Assembly (NCBI RefSeq): GCF_001983105.1
Contig: NZ_MOMC01000009.1
Coordinates: 93,660 to 105,869, forward strand
DNA: 12,210 nt
Source of the DNA: Pseudofrankia asymbiotica
Lineage (GTDB): Bacteria > Actinomycetota > Actinomycetes > Frankiales > Frankiaceae
Direction of reading: 5' to 3'
Below the pieces are notes generated by a model. The model had not been told where the DNA came from, did no database searches, and was given only the letters and a program-made list of their open reading frames with translations. This document shows, one piece after another, positions 1 through 6,057 of the stretch. The translations under genes and the position numbers were made by a program. Positions within the stretch are counted from its first letter, which is position 1. Every line of letters starts with the position of its first letter.

Positions 1-408
1 CGTGAAGCACATGCCGATGGCGCCGACACCGGGCCCGCCGCAGCGCGCGTGCTCGTCCGCGGCCAGCGCCCGCAGCCAGAAGACCAAGGGTGACGTGCGG
101 CTGGTCGCCCAGATGGTGAACTCCCGGCTGACGCAGGCCGGAACGACCGACGACAGCACGTACCGCATGGCGCCCACCCGGCCGCCGGCGACCGGGTCCT
201 TGCCGGGGATGCCGAACAGGTGCGGCATCACCGCGGTGCAACCGATGCCGGCGACCTGGCGGGCGAACGCGGCGACCTTGGGCGTGATACCCGGCATCTC
301 GGCGATCACGATCACGGCCGGGCCCGTACCCGTCCGGTACACCGTCCGGGCCTTGCCGTCATGGGTGAACGTATTCGCCTCGAAATCCGCGAGGCTGTCG
401 TCGGCCAC
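1..408 (-). CDS. dienelactone hydrolase family protein (5' part only)
   Basis: The first 136 residues of an alpha/beta hydrolase of the dienelactone hydrolase family are visible; the rest lies beyond the left edge. The reading begins 'ADDSLADFEANTFTHDGKA', goes through 'PAVIVIAEMPGITPKVAAF' (the Glu of 'AEMPG' is at the family's usual E36-like position) and 'GCTAVMPHLFGIPGKDP', and reaches the nucleophile elbow 'GVGAIGMCFT', where C134 matches the catalytic Cys of the G-x-C-x-G motif. The family hydrolyses lactones and related esters in the cytoplasm. The start is uncertain: the frame opens after a TGA at 484-486 and contains no ATG before the conserved part. GTG 408 gives the best family alignment, with TTG 420 as an alternative, and neither has a clear ribosome site. 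It lies 118 bp after the AH_C-like gene, so it may have separate expression. Confidence 0.82.
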   Translation of the reverse strand, partial: MADDSLADFEANTFTHDGKARTVYRTGTGPAVIVIAEMPGITPKVAAFARQVAGIGCTAVMPHLFGIPGKDPVAGGRVGAMRYVLSSVVPACVSREFTIWATSRTSPLVFWLRALAADEHARCGGPGVGAIGMCFT

Positions 409-469
409 GGCAGGAGTCAACCAGAACGCCAGGTTCCCGGCGGGATTACGCGCCGCCTCTGCCCGCCCA

Positions 470-486
470 TGAGCACGGCATGCTCA
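470..486. repeat. small inverted repeat in the gap before the dienelactone hydrolase gene
   Basis: TGAGCA (470-475) and TGCTCA (481-486) form a six-base-pair palindrome around five bases, within the 118-bp gap 409-526. It could be an operator half-site pair or a weak hairpin. There is no T-run after it on the minus strand, so it is not a clear terminator. The rest of the gap shows nothing recognisable. Confidence 0.35.
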
Positions 487-526
487 AAGGAGCGTGACGG
501 CGTTGTCCCGTGGCGCGAGCCGCGTG

Positions 527-988
527 TCAGCCGGGCTGGCGGGTGGCGAGATGGCCGTGCCAGCCGTCGGGATGGCGGATCTCGACGGCGCCGGCCAGGG
601 CTTCCGCCCGGACGCGCATGCTCAGGGAACCGCTGCCGTCGGCCAGTTCGATGACCGCCAGCTCCAGCTCGGGAGGCTCGAGCGGGAGCAGGCGCTCGCG
701 CAGCACCGCATAGCTGACGGCGTACAGCTCGCCCGGTACGGACCAGCCGTCGGTGGAGACCGGCTCGAGGCCGGGAAACTCGTCGCGGAACGACCAGAAC
801 CGGTAGCGCGGCGCCGTCCACGCCCGCCCCAGGAACCGCGCGTCCGTCAGCGGCGCGTGGATCGAACCGCCGCTCATCGCCTGGCCGTTGACGAACATCC
901 GGACCATGTCGGACCGGTTGTCGAAGGGGAGCTGGTCGATACCGAGGTCGGCGGCGCCTTCGCGCGCACCCATGCTCACGTCGGTCAT
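527..988 (-). CDS. stand-alone allophanate hydrolase C-terminal domain-like protein
   Basis: This is a 153-residue protein that resembles the C-terminal (AH_C, AIG2/gamma-glutamylcyclotransferase-like) domain of allophanate hydrolase, without any amidase domain. The evidence is the ordered set 'VRMFVNGQAMSGGSIHAPL' (29-47), 'ARFLGRAWTAPRYRFWSF' (50-67), 'FPGLEP' (71-76) and 'SVPGELYAVSYAVL' (83-96), followed by an Ala/Glu/Leu region rich in beta strands. In allophanate hydrolase this domain finishes the conversion of allophanate-derived N-carboxycarbamate to CO2 and ammonia; what a free copy does is not known to me. ATG 988 is preceded by GGAGGG (997-1002) eight bases upstream and lies 4 bp after the GntR stop, so the two are probably coupled. 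ATG 973 is an alternative. No remnant of an amidase domain is present upstream, so this is not a broken larger gene. Confidence 0.8.
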   Translation of the reverse strand: MTDVSMGAREGAADLGIDQLPFDNRSDMVRMFVNGQAMSGGSIHAPLTDARFLGRAWTAPRYRFWSFRDEFPGLEPVSTDGWSVPGELYAVSYAVLRERLLPLEPPELELAVIELADGSGSLSMRVRAEALAGAVEIRHPDGWHGHLATRQPG

Positions 989-992
989 GTCG

Positions 993-1850
993 TCATCCCT
1001 CCACCAGGCCGTCGGCGCGGCCGGCGCGGCGCGCGTGCCCGCGGACGGCGTGCGCGAGCGCGGCGGCGACGGCCTGCTCCTCGTCGCCGCTCGCGAGCGC
1101 CGCGATCAGCGCCCGGTGCTGCTCGACCGGTTCGTAGCCGCCCTGCTGGACGTAGTCGTCAGTCGGGTACAGGAAGGCCTGTGACTCCAGGAAGGTCGAC
1201 GTCCGGGTGCTGAACGCGGCCCTGTTCACGGCCATGTGCAGGTCCAGATGCGCCATCGCGAACGCCGGGCTGCCGATCCCGCCGTCCCGCAGCGCCGCCT
1301 CCAGCGGGCCCAGCCTGTCGAGGATCGCCTGCCAGTCGACCTCGGCGGCACGCTGGCTCACCAGCCGGGCCACCACCTCGTCGAACGCCACCCGCAGCAG
1401 GTGCATCTCGGCGCGTTCGCGCGGGCCGACGGCGCAGACCTCCAGCTGGCCGCGCCGGATCCGGGTCACCAGCGCCTCGCTGGTGAGACGCTGCAACGCC
1501 TCCCGGACCGGCGTCCGGCTCACCCCGAGCTCCTCGGCGATCCGGTCCTCCACGAGCCGGCTGCCAGGCGGCAGCTCGCCGGTCATCACGGCCTGGCGCA
1601 GGTACCGGTAGACGCGCTCGCGCACGGTCGCGGCGCCCGCGGCGACGGTCACGCCCGCCGTGCCCGCGCTGCCCGCCGTGCCCGCGCTGCCCGCCGTGTC
1701 CGCGGTGGCCGCCGTGCCCGCGCTCGCCGTGTCCGCGCTGGCCACCGTGCCCGTGGTGGCCACGCGGCTCGCCACAGCGGCACCGGGAACGGGCGCGGAG
1801 CCGGGCGCGGGCCCGGCCGCCCCGGACGGGCGCAGTACCTCGGGTGTCAT
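993..1850 (-). CDS. GntR-family transcriptional regulator (FadR/FCD type)
   Basis: This is a 285-residue regulator. The winged helix-turn-helix spans about 74-140, with 'YRYLRQAVMTGELPPGSRL' (81-99) and the recognition region 'ELGVSRTPVREALQRL' (107-122). The C-terminal ligand domain (about 145-270) is all-helical FCD-like, with candidate metal or ligand residues in 'HLDLHMAVNRAA' (201-212), H245 in 'EQHRALIAAL' and H267 in 'ALAHAVRG'. Such proteins usually repress a neighbouring catabolic operon until its substrate or an intermediate binds. The first 73 residues are a low-complexity Ala/Gly/Thr/Ser extension partly made of an 18-bp minisatellite; FCD regulators normally lack this. ATG 1850 is well supported: it overlaps the upstream TGA as ATGA and has AGGAG (1856-1860) five bases upstream. 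The gene sits at the end of the run it probably controls. Confidence 0.93.
   Translation of the reverse strand: MTPEVLRPSGAAGPAPGSAPVPGAAVASRVATTGTVASADTASAGTAATADTAGSAGTAGSAGTAGVTVAAGAATVRERVYRYLRQAVMTGELPPGSRLVEDRIAEELGVSRTPVREALQRLTSEALVTRIRRGQLEVCAVGPRERAEMHLLRVAFDEVVARLVSQRAAEVDWQAILDRLGPLEAALRDGGIGSPAFAMAHLDLHMAVNRAAFSTRTSTFLESQAFLYPTDDYVQQGGYEPVEQHRALIAALASGDEEQAVAAALAHAVRGHARRAGRADGLVEG
997..1002 (-). promoter_or_regulatory. ribosome binding site of the AH_C-like gene
   Basis: GGAGGG on the minus strand lies inside the last codons of the GntR gene, eight bases before ATG 988. This selects ATG 988 over the out-of-frame ATG at 996, which meets a stop after three codons. Confidence 0.6.
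1654..1758 (-). repeat. 18-bp minisatellite inside the GntR gene
   Basis: On the plus strand the unit cccgccgtgcccgcgctg occurs twice perfectly (1654-1671, 1672-1689), then as variants at 1690-1707 and 1708-1725, a 15-bp shortened copy at 1726-1740 and a diverged copy at 1741-1758. All units are multiples of three, so the frame is kept. They encode the Ala/Gly/Thr/Ser-rich linker in front of the DNA-binding domain. Confidence 0.85.
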
Positions 1851-2929
1851 GGGATCTCCTGGGTCAGGACCGCGCGGGCCGCCGCCGCGCGGGCGGCGTG
1901 CGTCGCGCGCTGCATCAGCGTTCCCGAGCTGACCGTGGCGCCCGCGGCCAGAGCGCGCGCCTGCAGGCCGGACAGCCGGTTGTTCAGGTCGAAGAACGCT
2001 CCGCCTGGCCGGAGCAACAGGTCCATCGGGAAGGGAAACGGCTGGGACTCGGACTCCGGTGTCTCGCCCCACGCGGTGGAGTTGATCAGAATCGTGGGGG
2101 GCCGGCCGGCGAGCGCGTCCACGAGGCCGTCGGGTGCGACCGCGTCGGCGCCGGCGAGCCCCGCGAGCTCCGCGGCGCCGGCCGTCGACCGCGCGCTGAC
2201 CAGCAGGCGCGTCGCCGGCCACACGCGGCGCACCGCGAGCGCGACCGACCGGGCCGAGGCGCCCGCGCCGAGCAGCACGATGCTGGCCGGAGTCCGGCCG
2301 GCGGCGAGCAGCTCGAGCACGGCCTGCGCCGCCCACGAGTTGGTGTTGACCCCTGTCGGCGCCGCGTCAGCCGTGTGGTGCGGGGAGGAGCTGGTCGGAG
2401 AGGAGAGCGCCGGGGAGGAGCCGGTCGGCGGACGGAGCACGGTGTCGACGACCCCGGTGGTGGCGGCCGACGGGGACAGTCGGCCGAGCCGGGCGGCGAC
2501 CTCACGCTTCCATGGGCTGAGCACGACGCCGAGTGTCCAGCCGGGGTCCGCGACGAGCGCGTCCGGGTCGGCGAAGGGCCGGGCCGCGCCGAGCGACAGG
2601 CCGGCGTCGGCGACCGCCCGGGCGAGCATCGGGCTGCCGACGGCATGCGGCGCGGTGGTGCCGATGGCGCCGATCCCGACCGTCAGGCCGGGCCCGCCGG
2701 CTCGGTCCGCGGCGTCCGTGGCGTCCGCGGTGTTCGCGGTGTTCGCGGCGTCCACACGGACACCGAGGGGCGCGAGTTCCGCGGCGAGGAAGGCGGCGAC
2801 CGCCGCGCCGACGACGTCGTCCGCGGGCGCCGGCCCGCCGTCCGGCCAGATCGGGGTGGGGGCGAGACCGGACCACGTGGTCACCGCGCCGGTCATGGCA
2901 GTGGTGGTTCCGGTAGCGGTTGCGGTCAC
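1847..2929 (-). CDS. divergent shikimate dehydrogenase-fold oxidoreductase (AroE-like)
   Basis: This 360-residue protein has the two-domain AroE fold. 'IGTTAPHAVGSPMLARAVADAG' region (89-110) corresponds to the substrate-loop start, 'GVVLSPWKREV' (134-144) holds the catalytic-type Lys (K141), 'TTGVVDTVLR' (157-166) matches 'IGAVNTVV', 'LLGAGASAR' (219-227) is the nucleotide-binding loop, 'LINSTAWG' (281-288) matches 'NATPLGM', and 'SSGTLMQRATHAA' (334-346) is the C-terminal signature with Q340. The catalytic Asp of 'NTDG' is Asn here ('GVNTNSWAA', N197), and one Ser of the SxS carboxylate clamp is missing. It therefore probably does not use shikimate. It is longer than normal AroE (about 270-290) because of low-complexity inserts at about 60-80 and 167-190 encoded by small DNA repeats. 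The start is a GTG at 2929 overlapping the upstream stop; ATG 2896 is a weaker alternative. Confidence 0.85.
   Translation of the reverse strand: MTATATGTTTAMTGAVTTWSGLAPTPIWPDGGPAPADDVVGAAVAAFLAAELAPLGVRVDAANTANTADATDAADRAGGPGLTVGIGAIGTTAPHAVGSPMLARAVADAGLSLGAARPFADPDALVADPGWTLGVVLSPWKREVAARLGRLSPSAATTGVVDTVLRPPTGSSPALSSPTSSSPHHTADAAPTGVNTNSWAAQAVLELLAAGRTPASIVLLGAGASARSVALAVRRVWPATRLLVSARSTAGAAELAGLAGADAVAPDGLVDALAGRPPTILINSTAWGETPESESQPFPFPMDLLLRPGGAFFDLNNRLSGLQARALAAGATVSSGTLMQRATHAARAAAARAVLTQEIP
1856..1860 (-). promoter_or_regulatory. ribosome binding site of the GntR regulator
   Basis: AGGAG on the minus strand lies five bases before ATG 1850, inside the 3' end of the AroE-like gene. 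It confirms that the regulator starts before its low-complexity N-terminal extension. Confidence 0.65.
2382..2426 (-). repeat. 15-bp degenerate tandem repeat inside the AroE-like gene
   Basis: Three 15-bp units (2382-2396, 2397-2411, 2412-2426) share ggrgaggag followed by a variable hexamer; the first and third differ at one base. They keep the frame and encode the Ser/Pro-rich insert between the two halves of the AroE-like fold (residues about 168-183). Confidence 0.65.
2703..2753 (-). repeat. 9-bp degenerate tandem repeat inside the AroE-like gene
   Basis: About five 9-bp units run from 2703; the units at 2730-2738 and 2739-2747 (gtgttcgcg) are identical and the flanking ones read gcgtccgtg and gcgtccgcg. 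They encode the Ala/Asn/Thr/Asp-rich stretch at residues 60-76 and keep the frame. Confidence 0.65.
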
Positions 2930-4374
2930 GCCGGGCTCCCGGCGGTGGCCGTGACGGCGGGCACGGCCGTGGACGTCGCGGGGAGGGCGGGGGCAACGGT
3001 GACCGGGGCTGGCGCGAGCTGCCGCCCGCGCGGCGCGCCCAGCGCCTGGCCGTCCTTGGCGACCAGCTCGCCGCGCAGGTAGGTGGCCCGCACGGCGCCG
3101 ACCGTCGGCCAGCCCGCGTACGGCGTCACCGGGTGCTTCGAGTGCAGCCGCCCGGGGTCGATCTCGCCGGGCGCGGCCGGGTCGACGAGCACCAGGTCCG
3201 CGTCGGCACCGACGCCGAGGTGGCCCTTGCGGTCGTCGAGGCGCCAGGTCCTGGCCGGGGTGTGGCAGCACATCCGGACCAGATCCGGCAGCGTGAGCCG
3301 GCCTCGGTGCACCTCGGTGAGCAGCAACGGCAGCATGGTCTCGACTCCGATGAAGCCGCCGTGGGCCCGCCACACGTCCTGCTCGTCCTGCTCGGCCGCG
3401 GTGTGCGGCGCGTGGTCGGTCGCGATGATGTCGACGTCGCCGGCCGCGATGCCCCGCCACAGCGCGGCGACGTCGCCCGCGGGCCGGATCGGCGGGTTCA
3501 GCTTCACCAGGTTCCCGTACCGGTCGTACGCGGTCTCGTCGAGCAGCAGGTGGGCGACGAGCACCTCGACCGTGACCCGGTGGCCGAGCGAGCGCAGCAG
3601 GCGGACCCGGTCGAGCCCGGCGGCGGTGGACAGGTGGTGGATGTGCAGCTGGGCGCCCGCCGCGCCGGCCAGCGTGACGATCCTCGTGACGGCCTCGACC
3701 TCGACGACGGCCGGCCGGCCCTCCAGGTGGGCGCGCGGGTCGGTCCGCCCGGCCGCGCGCAGCTCGGCGGACAGCCGGCGCAGCAGCGCGTCGTTCTCCG
3801 CGTGCACGCCGACGACGAGGCCCGCGGCCGCCGCCGCGCGCAGCCCGGTGAAGATCGCGCCGTCGTCCGGGCACGGGTTGTCGCCGGTGGTCTGCCCCAT
3901 GAACAGCTTCAGGCCCATCGCGCCCGCGGCGGCCATGCCGGCGATCTCGTCGGCGTTCGTCTTGCCGAGCATCCCGTAGAGCCCGAAGTCGACGTGCGCC
4001 TTCGGCGCGACGAGCGCGAGCTTCTCGGCGAAGCCCGCGGCGGTCTCGACCGGCGGCAGCGTGTTCGGCATGTCGACGACGGTCGTCACCCCGCCGGCCG
4101 CCGCGGCCCTGGTGCCGCTGGCGAAGTCCTCCTTGCGGGTCATCCCCGGCTCACGCAGGTGGACGTGCACGTCGACGAGGCCGGGCAGGACCACCAGCCC
4201 GGTCGCGTCGATCTCCCGCAGCCCGCCGCCGAGCCCGCCGCCGACCGCGGCCACCCGGCCGTCGCGGATGCCGAGGTCGGTGCGTACGTCCCGGTCGTGC
4301 GAGACGACTGCGCCGCCGCGTACGACCAGGTCGAACGGTGGGCCCGCCGCGGCGGGGCCGGCGTGGCTGTCCAT
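2926..4374 (-). CDS. dihydroorotase/allantoinase-family cyclic amidohydrolase
   Basis: This is a 482-residue cyclic amidohydrolase that opens cyclic ureides or imides by hydrolysis. The two-metal site is complete: HxH in 'DVHVHLREPG' (H70, H72), carboxylated Lys in 'GLKLFMGQTTGD' (K156), H191 in 'GVHAEN', H247 in 'LHIHHLST' and D320 in 'IIATDHAPHT'. 'HLREPG' (R74) and 'DMPNTLPPV' (N104) match the positions where dihydroorotases hold the substrate carboxylate; as I recall, characterised allantoinases differ there. The C-terminal 'HSKHPVTPYAGWPTVGAV' fits either class. An Ala/Pro/Thr tail follows residue 452. The ATG at 4374 has GAGGAG seven bases upstream. It sits 121 bp after the aldehyde dehydrogenase and overlaps the next gene as GTGA. 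The absence of other pyr genes argues for a catabolic role. Allantoinase or hydantoinase remain possible calls. Confidence 0.9.
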   Translation of the reverse strand: MDSHAGPAAAGPPFDLVVRGGAVVSHDRDVRTDLGIRDGRVAAVGGGLGGGLREIDATGLVVLPGLVDVHVHLREPGMTRKEDFASGTRAAAAGGVTTVVDMPNTLPPVETAAGFAEKLALVAPKAHVDFGLYGMLGKTNADEIAGMAAAGAMGLKLFMGQTTGDNPCPDDGAIFTGLRAAAAAGLVVGVHAENDALLRRLSAELRAAGRTDPRAHLEGRPAVVEVEAVTRIVTLAGAAGAQLHIHHLSTAAGLDRVRLLRSLGHRVTVEVLVAHLLLDETAYDRYGNLVKLNPPIRPAGDVAALWRGIAAGDVDIIATDHAPHTAAEQDEQDVWRAHGGFIGVETMLPLLLTEVHRGRLTLPDLVRMCCHTPARTWRLDDRKGHLGVGADADLVLVDPAAPGEIDPGRLHSKHPVTPYAGWPTVGAVRATYLRGELVAKDGQALGAPRGRQLAPAPVTVAPALPATSTAVPAVTATAGSPA

Positions 4375-4495
4375 GAGTGTGCTCCTCGGTTGCGTGTCCA
4401 GGGTGACGGGGACAGCGTCGATCGTGACGGTGGTCGCTCGTGACGGTGACGGTGGCGGGGCCCGCCGTCCAGGGTGCCGGCACGGCGGCGGCCGG
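4375..4495 (-). other. 121-bp gap between aldehyde dehydrogenase and cyclic amidohydrolase genes
   Basis: This is one of the two largest gaps in the block. It holds a direct repeat tcgtgacggtg (4422-4432 and 4438-4448, 16-bp period) and the ribosome site of the next gene. I see no convincing -35/-10 pair, hairpin with T-run or open frame with family motifs. A regulator site or internal promoter is possible but not shown. Confidence 0.4.
4382..4387 (-). promoter_or_regulatory. ribosome binding site of the cyclic amidohydrolase
   Basis: GAGGAG on the minus strand lies seven bases before ATG 4374. It supports this start for a gene that does not overlap its upstream neighbour. Confidence 0.65.
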
Positions 4496-5944
4496 TCAGG
4501 CGGGCAGCTGCATCGACTTCACCTCGGTCAGCTCGGCGAGCCCCTCCCGCCCGTGCTCGCGCCCGTTCCCGGACTCCTTCACGCCGCCGTACGGCGCGGA
4601 GAGGTTGAACCCGCCGCCGTTGACGACGACCTGGCCGGCCTGCAGCCGGCGCGCGACGGCGACCGACCGGTCCAGGTCGGCGCTCCACACCGAGGCGGTC
4701 AGCCCGTAGCGGGTACCGTTCGCCACCGCGACCATCTCGTCGACGTCGTCGCAGGCATGCACCGTCAGCACCGGCCCGAAGATCTCCTCCTGGGCCAGCT
4801 GGTGGTCGGGCGGGACGTCGCTGAACACGGTCGGGCGGATGTAGTAGCCGTCGGCGCTGCCGTCCGGAAGCCCGTCGGGCGCGCCCGGCCCGCCCGCGAG
4901 CAGGCGCAGGCCGGAGTCGACCCCGGCGCGGATGTAGCCGGCGACCCGGTCGCGCTGGACGGCGCTGACCACGGGGCCGAGCCGGGTGCCGGCGGCCCGG
5001 GGCGGCCCGGCGGCGGTGTCCGCCACCAGCCCGACCAGCCGGTCCTCCACCTCGCCGAGCAGCGCCCGCGGCACGATCAGCCGGCTCTGCGCGCCGCAGA
5101 CCTGGCCGTTGTTGAAGAAGCAGCTGCCGAGGACGGCCGGCAGCGCGGTGTCCAGCGGCGCGTCCGGCAGCAGCAGCGCCGGGTTCTTGCCACCGAGCTC
5201 CAGCACGCTGCGGGTGATCGTGGCGGCGGTCGCGGCGAGGATCCGCCGGCCGACGGCCCGCGAGCCGGTGAAGCTGATCATGTCGACGTCCGGGTGGGCG
5301 ACGAGCGCGGCGCCGACGGCGGGGCCGGTGCCGCCGACGACGCTCACGACGCCGGGCGGCAGGTCCAGCTCGGCGAGCAGCCGGGTCGCCGCCCAGGCCG
5401 CCAGTGGCTTCACCTCCGACGGCTTGAGGACGACGGTGTTCCCGAGCGCGACCGCCGACGAGATCTTGCTGACCAGCATGTGCAGCGGGAAGTTCCAGGC
5501 GGTGATGGCGGCGACCAGGCCGGCGGGCTCCCGCACGATCAGCGAGATGCCCTCGCGGCGCGGCGCGAGCACCGCCTCGGCCAGCTCCTCCAGGCGCTCC
5601 AGGCAGGCGACCGCCCGGCCCACGTGGACGTTGCGGGCGAACGCGGGCAGCAGGCCCATCTCGTCGATGACCAGCTCGGTCAGGGAGTCCGCGGCGGCGG
5701 CGAGCTTGCCTCGCCACGCGTCCAGGTAGGCCATCCGCTCGCGCAGCGGCGTGGCCGCCCAACCGGGCTGCGCGGCCCGGGCGGCGGCCACCGCCCGCGC
5801 GACGAGCGCGTCGTCGCCGAGCCCGGCGTACCCGATCACCGCTCCGTTCGACGGGTCGTGCACCGCCACGGCGTCGCCGCCGGTGCCGTCGATCAGCTCG
5901 CCGGCGACGAGATGGCCGGTGACGGGCAGGTCGCTTGGGGCCAC
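4496..5944 (-). CDS. NAD(P)-dependent aldehyde dehydrogenase
   Basis: With this start the protein is 482 residues, the usual length for the family. It shows 'AWNFPL' (149-154, N151), cofactor Lys in 'VVLKPSE' (K174), 'FTGSRAVGRRI' (225-235), the general-base Glu in 'LELGGKNP' (E249), the nucleophile in 'NNGQVCGAQSRL' (C283), 'EEIFGP' (E387) and the C-terminal 'PYGGVKESGNGREHG'. It would oxidise an aldehyde to the acid in the cytoplasm, presumably a catabolic intermediate here. Two starts compete. GTG 5944 has an excellent AGGAGG four bases upstream. GTG 6061 overlaps the M20 stop as GTGA, like other junctions here, and would add 39 Pro/Thr/Ala-rich residues. I prefer 5944 on ribosome-site strength and family length; both could be used. 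Confidence 0.93.
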   Translation of the reverse strand: MAPSDLPVTGHLVAGELIDGTGGDAVAVHDPSNGAVIGYAGLGDDALVARAVAAARAAQPGWAATPLRERMAYLDAWRGKLAAAADSLTELVIDEMGLLPAFARNVHVGRAVACLERLEELAEAVLAPRREGISLIVREPAGLVAAITAWNFPLHMLVSKISSAVALGNTVVLKPSEVKPLAAWAATRLLAELDLPPGVVSVVGGTGPAVGAALVAHPDVDMISFTGSRAVGRRILAATAATITRSVLELGGKNPALLLPDAPLDTALPAVLGSCFFNNGQVCGAQSRLIVPRALLGEVEDRLVGLVADTAAGPPRAAGTRLGPVVSAVQRDRVAGYIRAGVDSGLRLLAGGPGAPDGLPDGSADGYYIRPTVFSDVPPDHQLAQEEIFGPVLTVHACDDVDEMVAVANGTRYGLTASVWSADLDRSVAVARRLQAGQVVVNGGGFNLSAPYGGVKESGNGREHGREGLAELTEVKSMQLPA

Positions 5945-5948
5945 GGTT

Positions 5949-5954
5949 CCTCCT
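5949..5954 (-). promoter_or_regulatory. ribosome binding site deciding the aldehyde dehydrogenase start
   Basis: AGGAGG on the minus strand lies four bases upstream of GTG 5944. It is one of the strongest Shine-Dalgarno matches in the window and lies inside the frame that also opens at GTG 6061, so it argues for the shorter start. Confidence 0.7.
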
Positions 5955-6057
5955 GGGGTGGGCGCGGGCACGGCGGACGGGTGGGGCACGGCGGTGGTCA
6001 CCGCGCGGTCGGGCTGGTCAGCGGCGGGCCGCGGCGGGCGGCGGGTCGTCGGCGCGG

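Noticed and set aside
470..486. Rho-independent terminator between the AH_C-like and dienelactone hydrolase genes
   Set aside because: The stem is only six base pairs and no T-run follows on the minus strand, so it is recorded only as an inverted repeat.
527..988. Truncated remnant of a full allophanate hydrolase
   Set aside because: Directly upstream is the intact GntR gene, and the small gene has its own start and ribosome site; no amidase motif is found in any frame nearby.
1654..1758. CRISPR-like array
   Set aside because: The 18-bp units are directly adjacent with no unique spacers and keep the reading frame of the GntR gene, so this is a coding minisatellite.
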